This document shows, piece by piece, positions 1-7,179 of a stretch of DNA of 10,825 nt. Within the stretch, counting starts at the first letter, position 1, and the number at the start of each line of letters is the position of its first letter. The stretch spans positions 1 to 10,825 of the forward strand of contig SPDA01000028.1 of NCBI GenBank assembly GCA_004525155.1, written 5' to 3'. The stretch comes from Spirochaetales bacterium. Its GTDB lineage: Bacteria; Spirochaetota; Spirochaetia; SPDA01. The notes below the pieces were generated by a model. The model was not told where the DNA came from, made no database searches, and saw only the letters and a list, made by a program, of their open reading frames with translations. Made by a program: the position numbers and the translations under genes.

Positions 1-989
1 CCGCTCAGCTTCAGTCTGCCGGCCTGTTCAAACCAGGCAATGGTGTCTTTCACCGTTTGGGCGAAGGGGCGCGGTTTATAACCTAGTTCCTCCGCGGCCT
101 TCCTGTGGGATACATAACGGTGCATCTGAATCGTTTCTATGGAGAAGGGCGTAAATTTTGTCGGGGTTCCCGTCAGACGGCAGAAAAACCAGTTCACCCG
201 GGACGCCATAAGGGCTAAAGGCACCGGCACTGTACTCCGCGCAGTCTGTCTGCCGGTTACATCCGATATAGCGGAGGCCAGGTCCCGAAGTTTTTTCCAT
301 TCACCCGCCAGCAGGTAGCATTCACCTGTCCTGCCTCTGGATTCCGCGGCAATCAGCCCTGAGGCCGCGTCCCTGGCATCCACCCAGTTGAATCCGGCAT
401 CTATCAATATGGGCATCCGGTTATTACAGAGATCGATAAAAAGCTCTCCCATGGAGGAAGGTTTATAATCGAAGGGCCCGATGATGGCGGCAGGATTGAC
501 GATTACGGCGTCAAGCCCTTTCGCGGCGCCGTCCTGCACTATCCGCTGACCCTCGGCCTTTGAAACATCGTAGCCGACAGCGCCGTTTTTCGTTACGAGC
601 GGCATCGTCTCATCCAGCGTACCGTTGCCCGGAATTTCTGCAAAGGCGTGGATGGAACTCACATGCACAAGCCTGGATACGCCCTTTGCAAGGCATACAT
701 CCACAACATTTCTCACGCCTTCCATGTTCGTGCTCATGAAGAAGGGGTCAGGCTGCCCCGTAAGGGAGATTCTCCCCGCACAGTTGAATACCGTGTCCCC
801 CCTGCCGAAACAGGCTTCGAGGCTTCCCCGGTCCATCACATCGCCCTTCTTACACTCGATATCGAGTCCCTCGAGCGCCCTTACATCTTCCCTGACAAGA
901 GCCCTCACCCTGCGTCCCTGTTCCAGGAGAAGCCTGGCCAGGTTGGCGCCAAGGTGACCGGAAGCCCCCGTTATAACACATGTTCCCAT
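1..989 (-). CDS. NAD(P)-dependent epimerase / dihydroflavonol-4-reductase-like SDR (C-terminus cut by window edge)
   Basis: This is an extended short-chain dehydrogenase/reductase. It reads open from ATG 989 through 329 codons to the window edge without a stop. The N-terminus carries the Rossmann nucleotide-binding motif TGASGHLG (residues 7-14), followed by an Arg-rich stretch (RRVRALVRED) that may favour NADP. Further on are FNCAG (68-72), HVSS (109-112) and the catalytic pair YDVSK (Tyr140, Lys144). The later segments NPAAIIGPFDY and WVDARDAASG are typical of the DFR/HpnA-like group of NAD-dependent epimerases. Family members are usually about 325-345 aa, so only a few C-terminal residues are probably missing. 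The substrate is not evident; sugar-nucleotide, hopanoid-linked or ketone reductase roles are all possible. I chose ATG 989 because AAGG lies 7 nt upstream (997-1000). An in-frame ATG at 1043 is the alternative, but it sits too close to the likely -10 box to be transcribed. No partner gene on the same strand is visible. Confidence 0.9.
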   Translation of the reverse strand, partial: MGTCVITGASGHLGANLARLLLEQGRRVRALVREDVRALEGLDIECKKGDVMDRGSLEACFGRGDTVFNCAGRISLTGQPDPFFMSTNMEGVRNVVDVCLAKGVSRLVHVSSIHAFAEIPGNGTLDETMPLVTKNGAVGYDVSKAEGQRIVQDGAAKGLDAVIVNPAAIIGPFDYKPSSMGELFIDLCNNRMPILIDAGFNWVDARDAASGLIAAESRGRTGECYLLAGEWKKLRDLASAISDVTGRQTARSTVPVPLALMASRVNWFFCRLTGTPTKFTPFSIETIQMHRYVSHRKAAEELGYKPRPFAQTVKDTIAWFEQAGRLKLS

Positions 990-1045
990 AAAACCGCCTT
1001 TCTGGTTTTGCCGAGCTTCAGAGATGCCTGCTTCGGCATTCATAA

Positions 1046-1075
1046 ATTTTACCCTTAAATATTCAATAATGTAAA
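1046..1075 (-). promoter_or_regulatory. Putative sigma70-type promoter for the SDR gene
   Basis: Read on the minus strand, TTTACA (1075-1070) is followed after 18 nt by TAAAAT (1051-1046). Transcription would then start near 1039, giving a leader of about 50 nt before ATG 989. That leader contains a small perfect hairpin, ATGCC-6 nt-GGCAT (1024-1039). This placement would leave the in-frame ATG at 1043 outside the transcript. The call rests on box matches alone in an AT-rich stretch. Confidence 0.4.
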
Positions 1076-1084
1076 GCGGGATTG

Positions 1085-1113
1085 TTGATATATTAATACT
1101 TAATTAGTAATAT
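1085..1113 (+). promoter_or_regulatory. Putative sigma70-type promoter of the DUF255 gene, leaderless geometry
   Basis: TTGATA (1085-1090), a 17-nt spacer and TAATAT (1108-1113) make a strong consensus-like promoter. Transcription would begin about 7 nt downstream, which is at the ATG at 1120. No purine-rich Shine-Dalgarno sequence exists in the AT-only stretch before the start codon. An in-frame TAA at 1108-1110 excludes an upstream start. An imperfect dyad symmetry (1089-1114, centre near 1101/1102) covers the spacer and -10 and could be an operator. Confidence 0.5.
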
Positions 1114-1119
1114 ATATGC

Positions 1120-3306
1120 ATGGACATCAGAATACCGTCTTTTCTTCTTGCCGTCCTGTTAAGTTCCGGATGCGCCCTGACAAAATCGAACGAAGTCCTC
1201 CCGCAGCCGCAGTCCGGCGGATACAGGCTGGCTGCTGAAAACAGTCCCTATCTTCTTCAGCATGCCGATAATCCCGTGGACTGGTATCCCTGGGGAGAGG
1301 AGGCTCTGCTGAAGGCCCGGAAAGAGGACAAGCTTATTTTCCTATCCATCGGTTATTCGTCCTGCCACTGGTGCCATGTGATGGAGGAGGAATCCTTCAA
1401 GGATGATGAAGTGGCGGCCATTTTAAACAGGCACTTTGTATCTGTCAAGGTTGACAAGGAAGAAAGGCCGGACCTGGATTCGTTCTATATGGACGTTGCC
1501 TTCATTGTAAACGGTTCCGGCGGCTGGCCGCTCAACATCATCCTTACGCCGGAGGGAAAACCATTTTTCGCCGCCGCCTATATGCCGAAAGAAAGCACCA
1601 AGTTTTCCTCCGGTTTCACGGACATCCTCACGAGGGCTGCGGAACTCTGGCAGGCGGACAGGGAAAAGGTCAACGCAGCGGCAGCCGCAATACTTGAAAA
1701 TCTCGGGAAGGCCTATGCCGGAAAGGACAGCGGTGCAATCCTGCCCCCGCCTGAACAGGCGGAAATGCTGAAACCCCTCCTGGAAAGGACCTTTGGGGAA
1801 TTTGTCCGGACCTTCGATCCGGAGAACGGCGGCTTCGGCGGAAGCCCCAAATTCCCGAAACCCCAGAATATAATTTTTCTGCTGCGCTACGGCGCCGGCG
1901 CCCGGGAACCGGAGGCCCTTGCCATGGCGGAAAAGACTCTTGTTTCACTGCGGGCCGGAGGTATTTTTGACCAGCTCGGGTTCGGTTTCCACAGATACGC
2001 GACAGACAGGCAATGGCGCACGCCCCATTTCGAAAAAACCCTCTACGATCAGGCCTATCTATCCATAGCCTATCTGGAAGCGTACCTTGCCCTCGATAAC
2101 TCCTCCTTCGCGGACACAGCCCGGGATACAGCCCTGTTCGTGTTACGGGAGCTCTCATCGCCGGACGGCGGATTTTACAGCGCCCGGGATGCGGATTCCG
2201 AAGGCGAGGAGGGAAAATTCTATGCCTGGGAATTTGACGAATTCAGGAACAACCTTGAACCTGGGGAATTCCCCCTCCTGGATTATTTCAACCTGACGCC
2301 GGAAGGAAACCTGACTGATCCGGTCACAGGGCAGCTCACGGGAAAAAATGTACTCTTTTATCTGCCGGGACAAAAACCGCCCCTGCCGGAACCGGCCTTT
2401 GAACGGGCGAGGCTCAGGCTTATGGCCGTCCGGGACGGGAGGGTTAATCCCGCTGTGGACGACAAGGTTCTCACGAACTGGAACGGGTTAATGATCTACG
2501 CCTTGGCCAGGGGAGCCTGGGTACTCAACCGGCCGGATTTTCTGGCAGCGGCGAAGCGTGCCGCAGATTTCTTTTCAAGCGAACTGAAAAAAAACGGCGG
2601 AACACTTTACCACAGTTACCGGAACGGGACAGCTTCAGTCCCCGCCAACCTTGAAGACTATGCGTTTCTGGCGGCGGGGTTTCTCGAACTCTACAGGGCC
2701 GAATTTGATCCCGCCTGGATAGAAGCCGCCGGCAGTCTGGTCCGCGACGCCGCCCGGCTGCTGGAAGACCCCGCCGGGGGCGCCTTTTATTTCTCCGGCG
2801 CTTCCATACCGGGGATGGCGGTCAGGAAAAAAGAAGCAGCGGACAACGCCTATCCTTCGGGTAACGCAATGATGGCGGAAACACTCTTCCGTCTTTTTCA
2901 CCTTACGGGCGATGTCTCGTACCGCGACAAGGGGGAGCGCATCCTCGCCGCTTTTGCGGAGGAACTGACCGCCTACCCCCAGGTCTTCCCGTCCCTTCTG
3001 GAAACGGCGTATTCCTACGGCCCGGGGAGCAGGCAGATCGTAGTGGCGGGCGAAGAAAGGGAGACTGAACAATTCATCCGGCTGCTTAACCGTACGTACC
3101 TGCCGGGCTCGGTGGTCCTTTTAAAGGACGGGAGGAGAACGGAACAGCTCGAACATGCCGCGCCGTTCACTGCGGGGTATACGGGCGTTCCCGGCGCACC
3201 CGCTGCCGTATACCTCTGTAAAGATTTCAGCTGCAAAACTCCCGTGACGGACGTCACGGCCTTACAGGAGCTGCTCTATCGCGAAGGTAGCGCTCAAACG
3301 CGATGA
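1120..3306 (+). CDS. DUF255 / YyaL (SPATA20-like) thioredoxin-domain protein, predicted lipoprotein
   Basis: This 728-aa protein belongs to the YyaL/SPATA20 family (COG1331): an N-terminal thioredoxin-like DUF255 domain followed by an (alpha/alpha)6-barrel domain resembling glycoside hydrolases and epimerases. Diagnostic blocks are [15 protein letters not shown] (41-55), the redox motif C82-H-W-C85 in [36 protein letters not shown], and [12 protein letters not shown] in the barrel. The bacterial family's biochemical function is not established. The N-terminus is unusual: a hydrophobic segment (residues 6-17) ends in LLSSGC with Cys18, which reads as a lipoprotein signal peptide with Leu at -4, as tolerated in spirochaetes. 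About 20 residues of polar linker precede the family core. Most relatives are thought to be cytoplasmic, so envelope anchoring would be notable. ATG 1120 is the only credible start, because the next Met lies inside the thioredoxin domain. The last 53 bp overlap the convergent ROK gene. Confidence 0.93.
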   Translation: MDIRIPSFLLAVLLSSGCALTKSNEVLPQPQSGGYRLAAENSPYLLQHADNPVDWYPWGEEALLKARKEDKLIFLSIGYSSCHWCHVMEEESFKDDEVAAILNRHFVSVKVDKEERPDLDSFYMDVAFIVNGSGGWPLNIILTPEGKPFFAAAYMPKESTKFSSGFTDILTRAAELWQADREKVNAAAAAILENLGKAYAGKDSGAILPPPEQAEMLKPLLERTFGEFVRTFDPENGGFGGSPKFPKPQNIIFLLRYGAGAREPEALAMAEKTLVSLRAGGIFDQLGFGFHRYATDRQWRTPHFEKTLYDQAYLSIAYLEAYLALDNSSFADTARDTALFVLRELSSPDGGFYSARDADSEGEEGKFYAWEFDEFRNNLEPGEFPLLDYFNLTPEGNLTDPVTGQLTGKNVLFYLPGQKPPLPEPAFERARLRLMAVRDGRVNPAVDDKVLTNWNGLMIYALARGAWVLNRPDFLAAAKRAADFFSSELKKNGGTLYHSYRNGTASVPANLEDYAFLAAGFLELYRAEFDPAWIEAAGSLVRDAARLLEDPAGGAFYFSGASIPGMAVRKKEAADNAYPSGNAMMAETLFRLFHLTGDVSYRDKGERILAAFAEELTAYPQVFPSLLETAYSYGPGSRQIVVAGEERETEQFIRLLNRTYLPGSVVLLKDGRRTEQLEHAAPFTAGYTGVPGAPAAVYLCKDFSCKTPVTDVTALQELLYREGSAQTR
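3242..3259 (-). terminator. Perfect inverted repeat at the convergent gene ends, possible terminator of the ROK operon
   Basis: CCGTGACG-GA-CGTCACGG is an 8-bp perfect inverted repeat that can fold as a 7-bp GC-rich stem with a 4-nt loop. It spans the TGA stop of the ROK gene (3256-3254) while still coding for the DUF255 protein. On the minus strand it is followed by GAGTTTTG, a short T-run compatible with weak intrinsic termination of the operon. On the plus strand no T-run follows. Confidence 0.35.
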
Positions 3307-4471
3307 GCCCCGCTCCGTAGGCTTCCTGATGCAGGCCGTAATCGGCGAATTCCGTCTCGTAGTCGATAAGCATTTCGAGTATGACGCTGTGACGAATTTT
3401 CTGATCAATCGCTTCCTTAAAGAAATCCCTGAGAATGGAACTGTATCCGCTTATGATGATGCGCTGCGGGTTGAACAGTTTGATAAGGGTGGCGCAGGCC
3501 TCGCCGATAGCGGTTCCGAGTTCGTACAGGGTTGATTTGGCGAACCGGTCTCCATCTTCCGCGGCTTTCCTGATGATTTCCAGGGTAAGGTTTTTTTCAT
3601 CCATTTGGGTATACCGGCTTAAGCTCGATACCACCCCTTCCCGCAGCCGGTCCAGCATGACCCTTTTTATCCCTGCAGGAGAGACGATTGCCTCGAGACA
3701 TCCGATATTGCCGCAGCTGCAGCGGTAATTGTTGCTGCCCTGCGGTATATGCCCGATTTCGCCGGATACGCCGTGGTACCCGCTGTAGATGCTGTTATTG
3801 ATAACAAGGCCGGCGCCTACGCCTTTGCCGATGTAAAGCAGGATAAAGTCTTCGAGGTCGACGCCGCTGCCGGTAAGTTTTTCCAGAAAGGCAATGGAAC
3901 GGGAATTGTCATCCACATAAAAGGGCAGTCCCGTCCTCTGCCGCATGGTTTCGACAATACCGACATTTTTCACACCCCCCACCTGGAGCCCGAGGAGCCA
4001 CACTCCCCGCTTCGTATCCACCATTCCCGTAACAGCCGCTCCAACAGCGGCAATGTCCCTGCCCTCCCCGGCAAATTCTTCCCGGATATCCCTGATACTC
4101 CCTTCAAGGCTGTCCATAAGAACTTTGACGTATTCCGAGGCATCCTGCGGCTGTCCTATTTCGTAGGTTCTGTCGAAAATAATGTTCTTGCCGCAGTCCA
4201 CTCCGAGGATGCGGTAGTATCCGATATCGACGGAGATGCCGAGAGTATAAAACCTGTCCTTCTCGAGTATGTACAAATGTGAAGGACGGCCGGTTTTTAT
4301 CTGCTGTTTTCCCTTCTTCCTGATGTACCCCTTCTGTTCGAGGGAGGAGAGCAGGGACGATATTTTGAGCAGGCTCATATCGAGAGCTTCGGCTATGGAT
4401 ATACGGGTGGCCTTGTACCGGGAAAAGACTGAGTGGATTACCTTTACTTCATCCCTCGATAAATTCTGCAT
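3254..4471 (-). CDS. ROK-family transcriptional regulator (HTH plus ROK sugar-binding domain)
   Basis: This 405-aa protein has an N-terminal winged helix-turn-helix (about residues 8-56, including [26 protein letters not shown]) joined to a ROK domain, the architecture of NagC/Mlc/XylR repressors. ROK landmarks are D187 in VDDNS (catalytic-Asp position of ROK kinases), SGEIGH (E238, H241) and the zinc motif CSCGNIGC (C251, C253, C258, with H241). The phosphate-binding loop is degenerate: DIGYYR at 82-87 instead of DIGGT. That points to a regulator that senses a sugar or sugar phosphate rather than a kinase. It is the third gene of the operon, starting 12 nt after the FucI-like stop, with AAGG 5 nt upstream of the ATG. 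The 14-bp palindrome at 4479-4492 immediately precedes it and may be its own operator. Its 3' end overlaps the convergent DUF255 gene by 53 bp. The effector is unknown. Confidence 0.92.
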   Translation of the reverse strand: MQNLSRDEVKVIHSVFSRYKATRISIAEALDMSLLKISSLLSSLEQKGYIRKKGKQQIKTGRPSHLYILEKDRFYTLGISVDIGYYRILGVDCGKNIIFDRTYEIGQPQDASEYVKVLMDSLEGSIRDIREEFAGEGRDIAAVGAAVTGMVDTKRGVWLLGLQVGGVKNVGIVETMRQRTGLPFYVDDNSRSIAFLEKLTGSGVDLEDFILLYIGKGVGAGLVINNSIYSGYHGVSGEIGHIPQGSNNYRCSCGNIGCLEAIVSPAGIKRVMLDRLREGVVSSLSRYTQMDEKNLTLEIIRKAAEDGDRFAKSTLYELGTAIGEACATLIKLFNPQRIIISGYSSILRDFFKEAIDQKIRHSVILEMLIDYETEFADYGLHQEAYGAGLIAFERYLRDRAAPVRP

Positions 4472-4478
4472 GATTCCC

Positions 4479-4492
4479 TTATCCTAGGATAA
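4479..4492. promoter_or_regulatory. 14-bp perfect palindrome, candidate ROK repressor operator (site 2)
   Basis: TTATCCTAGGATAA is a perfect 14-bp palindrome in the 12-nt gap between the FucI-like and ROK genes. It includes the TAG stop of the former (4486-4484) and abuts the ribosome binding site of the latter. Its core ATCC-TA-GGAT matches the ATCC-GC-GGAT palindrome in the operon promoter at 7165-7174. TTAT...ATAA flanks resemble the ends of NagC-type ROK sites. A TTGACG hexamer lies just upstream on the minus strand, but no good -10 box follows it, so an internal promoter is uncertain. Confidence 0.5.
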
Positions 4493-5893
4493 AACCGTCA
4501 AGTCCGCGGGAAGCCAACAGGCAAGAATCCGCAGTTCTTCCAGGTAATCGCCCGGAAGCGCGAGCCAATGCTGGCTTACACCGCTTTCGACAGCGCAATC
4601 GATTAAGGACGAAACGGAAATCACGGGCCTGAACATGAGGTGGGCCGTATCCTCCAGTTTTTCAGGTCCCGGCAGGGATTCGCCCGAAACTGCCGTCCAT
4701 TTAAATCTTTTTTCGTGGAATACGGAATTGACGAGGGTAACCGGCCCGGGCCGCATTTTGAAACAGGTACAGGCACCTTTATACCTGTCGCTCGTTTTGT
4801 ATTCCACATCATGAACGATTTTCACAGGTACGGAGCTGTCAGCAAGAGCTGCGTCGTGGTACCCCGCGTGGCCGAGCAGCAGGCTGTTTTCGGCAATATC
4901 CAGGCCGAGAACCTCCGTATAGAGCGCGGGTTTTCCCGAGAGCTGCTTGAGCAGGTAAAGACCGATGCCCGCGGCGATATCAGCTTCCATCGACACAACG
5001 GCATCTCCCCCGGAAAAATCGGGGTTGAAGAGGGAAGGTCTCAAGCCCAGGGCCGCGTGCATTTCCGCGGTTACATCGTTCATTGCCATAACGGAAATAT
5101 TTTCCGCCTCAGAAAGCTTTTGAAGTCCGAGGCTTGAACGGATGGCCCAGTCGAGCTCCTCCTCCTCCACCGAGACGCGGATTCCCGAGGCGTCGATCCG
5201 CCGGCGGAATTCGGCCGCCTCCGGAAGCGTCACCTTTTCCGCCAGGGACTTGAGCCTTGCCAGTTCCAGGTAGCGGAGCTCGACGCCGTACGCGGCACGC
5301 AGTGCAAACTCGTCCACGTAGGTCGTGGACATCTGGGAGCAGGGAAAAGGCAGAACGCCCACCTTCAGGGATTTCAGCTTTTCCTTGAGCTCCAGGGCCT
5401 TCAGATGAATCCCCAGGCTGTTATAAAGCCCCTCGTCCCCGTAAAAACCCGTAAGGGAAATATACTGCCTGCCTTCCCTCCTGAGCATACCCGAAAACTG
5501 CAGGGAACCTACCGTGCCGCTGCCTTTGAGCATCCTGGTATACGACAGAAACGGCGGCAGGTCACGGGAGGGTATCAGAGTAAAAAGAATAACGGGAAGG
5601 TCCGGCAATTCCGAAAGCGCCGCGCGCAGCACCTGGTCTTCACACCACATGAGGGAGGAAACAACAAGAACCCTGACATTCTGTTTCAGAATGTTACGAG
5701 CCGCGGCCCTGGCGGATTGTTCTGAATACAGGACTCCGTCATAAACCGTGTCCGCGAAAGCCGCGATCCGGTCAACCGCCTCGCGGCCGATGGTTTCGAC
5801 CTCGGCGGAAAGACTCCCGCCTTCTTCCTGTACTCCCACCTGCCGGAACCAGTTGGATGTTACAAACAGGACGCCGACTTTCAGTCTTTTCAT
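4484..5893 (-). CDS. L-fucose/L-arabinose isomerase-fold protein (FucI/AraA-like)
   Basis: This 469-aa protein shows the FucI/AraA layout: an N-terminal Rossmann-like part (KVGVLFVTSNWF, then VRVLVVSSLMWCED), a second alpha/beta part starting at LKVGVLPFP (176-184), and a C-terminal barrel. The barrel carries SMEADIAAG (E303), LYTEVLGLD (E327, D332), LLGHAGYHD (H342/H346), GPVTLVNS (383-390) and HWLALPGDY (H442). Spacing suggests E303, E327, one of H342/H346 and H442 as metal ligands, closer to the AraA set (Glu, Glu, His, His) than to FucI (Glu, Asp, His). This alignment is my inference. Overall similarity to classical isomerases looks low, so the substrate is not assignable; a ketose/aldose isomerase or a related metal-dependent activity is likely. 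I chose ATG 5893 because it overlaps the upstream TGA as ATGA and has AAGG 7 nt before it. An earlier ATG at 5911 would add six residues and has less support. The position between URO-D-like and ROK genes indicates translational coupling and co-regulation. Confidence 0.85.
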   Translation of the reverse strand: MKRLKVGVLFVTSNWFRQVGVQEEGGSLSAEVETIGREAVDRIAAFADTVYDGVLYSEQSARAAARNILKQNVRVLVVSSLMWCEDQVLRAALSELPDLPVILFTLIPSRDLPPFLSYTRMLKGSGTVGSLQFSGMLRREGRQYISLTGFYGDEGLYNSLGIHLKALELKEKLKSLKVGVLPFPCSQMSTTYVDEFALRAAYGVELRYLELARLKSLAEKVTLPEAAEFRRRIDASGIRVSVEEEELDWAIRSSLGLQKLSEAENISVMAMNDVTAEMHAALGLRPSLFNPDFSGGDAVVSMEADIAAGIGLYLLKQLSGKPALYTEVLGLDIAENSLLLGHAGYHDAALADSSVPVKIVHDVEYKTSDRYKGACTCFKMRPGPVTLVNSVFHEKRFKWTAVSGESLPGPEKLEDTAHLMFRPVISVSSLIDCAVESGVSQHWLALPGDYLEELRILACWLPADLTVLS

Positions 5894-7125
5894 ACCAGGG
5901 CCTTTTTCCATTCGTCGATGAGGATTTCAACGCCTTCCCAGGGAGTGTCCGGAAAAAGCGCATCCACGGGGTGGAGAATAAACCGGCCCGCAGGGCCGAG
6001 GGTTTTCACCGCCAGTCTCACCTCGTCCGCAATCCGTTTCCGGTCGAGGGTATGAAGGGAAACGGCATTGGTACCGCCGGCTATCGCCATGCGGCCCGAC
6101 AGTTTTTTTGCCGATTCCACGGGATAGCGATCCTGCACGGGGTCGGCGAAATACAGCAGATCGACGCCCGCGTCAGCGAGACTCTCCCCTAATATTTCCA
6201 CGCCCGTGGTCATGACGTATGCGAATTTCTTTCCTTTTTCATGAACATAACGCGCGAGTTTTTCAATATAGGGATAGACAAAGGTCCTGAACAAACCGGG
6301 AGACCAGAAATCCGTAGAGGAGTACCAGCCGCGCATGACCACGATGTCGGTCCCTCCATGTGCAAGCGCCGCTTCAGTCCGCGCGTAATCCGTTTCGAAG
6401 ATATAGTCCATCAGTTTTCTGAAAACGTCGGGATGGTCCATGGCAAGCATAATGGCGCCTTCCGTTCCCGCCAGCCAGACCGCTGCATCCATACCGAAGG
6501 CGCTCCATACCTGGACGGGGAAACCGTTTTTTCCGGCAAAATCGTCCACCTCCGTCATCCGCCTATTAATCCAGCCGAGCGCCTTTTCATCCGGAGGGGT
6601 ATAGACGAAGGGAACGATTTCCACGTCCTCCGCTCCCGTAACCAGGTGCCTCACCGCGCGGGGTATGTTGAAATCTTCAAAGGGGGGTATGCCGTCCGGC
6701 TGAATGACCCAGCCGTCCTTTATATCTTCCGCGGTCTTCCGCACGCTGTGCCTGTATACACCTTTCGGTGTCGAATATTCACGGGTAAACACTTCGTAGG
6801 ATGCATCGAGAACACCCTTGGGCAGAAGCTTCTCCGTCCAGGAAACACCGGGCGCGAAACTCCAGGGTATGGAAACATCGAGCACATCGTCGATGCCCGC
6901 CTGCCTCCAGGCCAGGGCCCGCTTGAAATCATCTTCCAGTGTCCACGGGTGAGGCAGTGTGTGCAGGTGCTCCATGCGGAGGCTGTACCAGAAAGGACGC
7001 CCGCCGTCCTCCCCAGACCACCGCAGCGGTTCAGGGGCTTTGAGCCCGAAGCACCAGGTGGTGAGCGGCACATGGTCCGGCTTCCCTCCTCCGAGCACTG
7101 CAAGAATTCTTTCGCGGCTGGTCAT
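5890..7125 (-). CDS. Uroporphyrinogen decarboxylase (URO-D) superfamily protein, not HemE
   Basis: This 411-aa protein belongs to the URO-D/MtaA superfamily (COG0407), which covers haem-biosynthetic decarboxylases and corrinoid methyltransferases. Visible features are the N-terminal family opening RERILAVLGGGKPDHVP (4-20), LAGTEGAIMLAMDHPDVFRKLMDY (218-241) with the usual helical segment, WSPGLFRTFVYPYIEKLARYVHEKGK (274-299) and VDLLYFADPVQD (321-332). The HemE signature RQAGR is absent. At the position where corrinoid methyltransferases carry the zinc motif HxCG, this protein reads YVMTTGVE, so neither haem synthesis nor cobalamin-dependent methyl transfer is supported. Many such proteins of unknown function sit in sugar-type operons, which matches this context. 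ATG 7125 is chosen because AAGGAG lies 5 nt upstream; an in-frame ATG at 7179 is upstream of the predicted transcription start. This is the first gene of the operon. Confidence 0.87.
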   Translation of the reverse strand: MTSRERILAVLGGGKPDHVPLTTWCFGLKAPEPLRWSGEDGGRPFWYSLRMEHLHTLPHPWTLEDDFKRALAWRQAGIDDVLDVSIPWSFAPGVSWTEKLLPKGVLDASYEVFTREYSTPKGVYRHSVRKTAEDIKDGWVIQPDGIPPFEDFNIPRAVRHLVTGAEDVEIVPFVYTPPDEKALGWINRRMTEVDDFAGKNGFPVQVWSAFGMDAAVWLAGTEGAIMLAMDHPDVFRKLMDYIFETDYARTEAALAHGGTDIVVMRGWYSSTDFWSPGLFRTFVYPYIEKLARYVHEKGKKFAYVMTTGVEILGESLADAGVDLLYFADPVQDRYPVESAKKLSGRMAIAGGTNAVSLHTLDRKRIADEVRLAVKTLGPAGRFILHPVDALFPDTPWEGVEILIDEWKKALV

Positions 7126-7130
7126 GATGT

Positions 7131-7136
7131 CTCCTT
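7131..7136 (-). promoter_or_regulatory. Ribosome binding site deciding the URO-D-like start
   Basis: AAGGAG lies 5 nt upstream of ATG 7125. The longer reading frame from ATG 7179 has no comparable site and would add 18 hydrophobic and basic residues that do not belong to the family. Confidence 0.75.
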
Positions 7137-7150
7137 TGCCTTTTAAAATC

Positions 7151-7179
7151 ACAATAAAACAGAAATCCGCGGATGTCAA
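7151..7179 (-). promoter_or_regulatory. Promoter of the URO-D-like/FucI-like/ROK operon
   Basis: On the minus strand, a perfect TTGACA (7179-7174), a 17-nt spacer and TATTGT (7156-7151) form a credible sigma70 promoter. Transcription would start near 7144, giving a leader of about 20 nt that includes the strong ribosome binding site. A 10-bp palindrome occupies the spacer, the classic location for steric repression. Confidence 0.6.
7165..7174. promoter_or_regulatory. 10-bp perfect palindrome in the promoter spacer, candidate ROK operator (site 1)
   Basis: ATCCGCGGAT is a GC-rich palindrome standing out in an AT-rich region. It fills the upstream half of the spacer and touches the last base of the -35 box. 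It shares the ATCC-NN-GGAT plan with the palindrome before the ROK gene (4481-4490). A repressor bound here would block RNA polymerase. Confidence 0.55.

Noticed and set aside
990..1043. In-frame ATG 1043 as the SDR start
   Set aside because: It has a possible AAGGG site but sits 3 nt after the likely -10 box and would put 18 extra residues before the Rossmann motif. It cannot be fully excluded.
1670..2158. 162-codon minus-strand frame inside the DUF255 gene
   Set aside because: Arg/Pro/Gly-rich shadow of a well-supported coding region with no motif or start signal of its own.
3749..4282. 177-codon plus-strand frame opposite the ROK gene
   Set aside because: Antisense shadow; the opposite strand carries the conserved ROK zinc and ExGH motifs in this interval.
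5894..5911. ATG 5911 as the FucI-like start
   Set aside because: It would add only six residues and overlap the URO-D-like gene by 22 bases; the ATGA overlap at 5893 with AAGG 7 nt upstream is the more typical arrangement.
6241..7146. 301-codon plus-strand reading frame opposite the URO-D-like gene
   Set aside because: It is exactly antisense to a gene with clear family motifs, its translation has no recognisable domain and many His/Arg/Pro residues typical of shadow frames, and it has no ribosome binding site.
7126..7179. Upstream ATG 7179 as the URO-D-like start
   Set aside because: It lies in the -35 box of the operon promoter, upstream of the predicted transcription start; ATG 7125 has AAGGAG at 5 nt.
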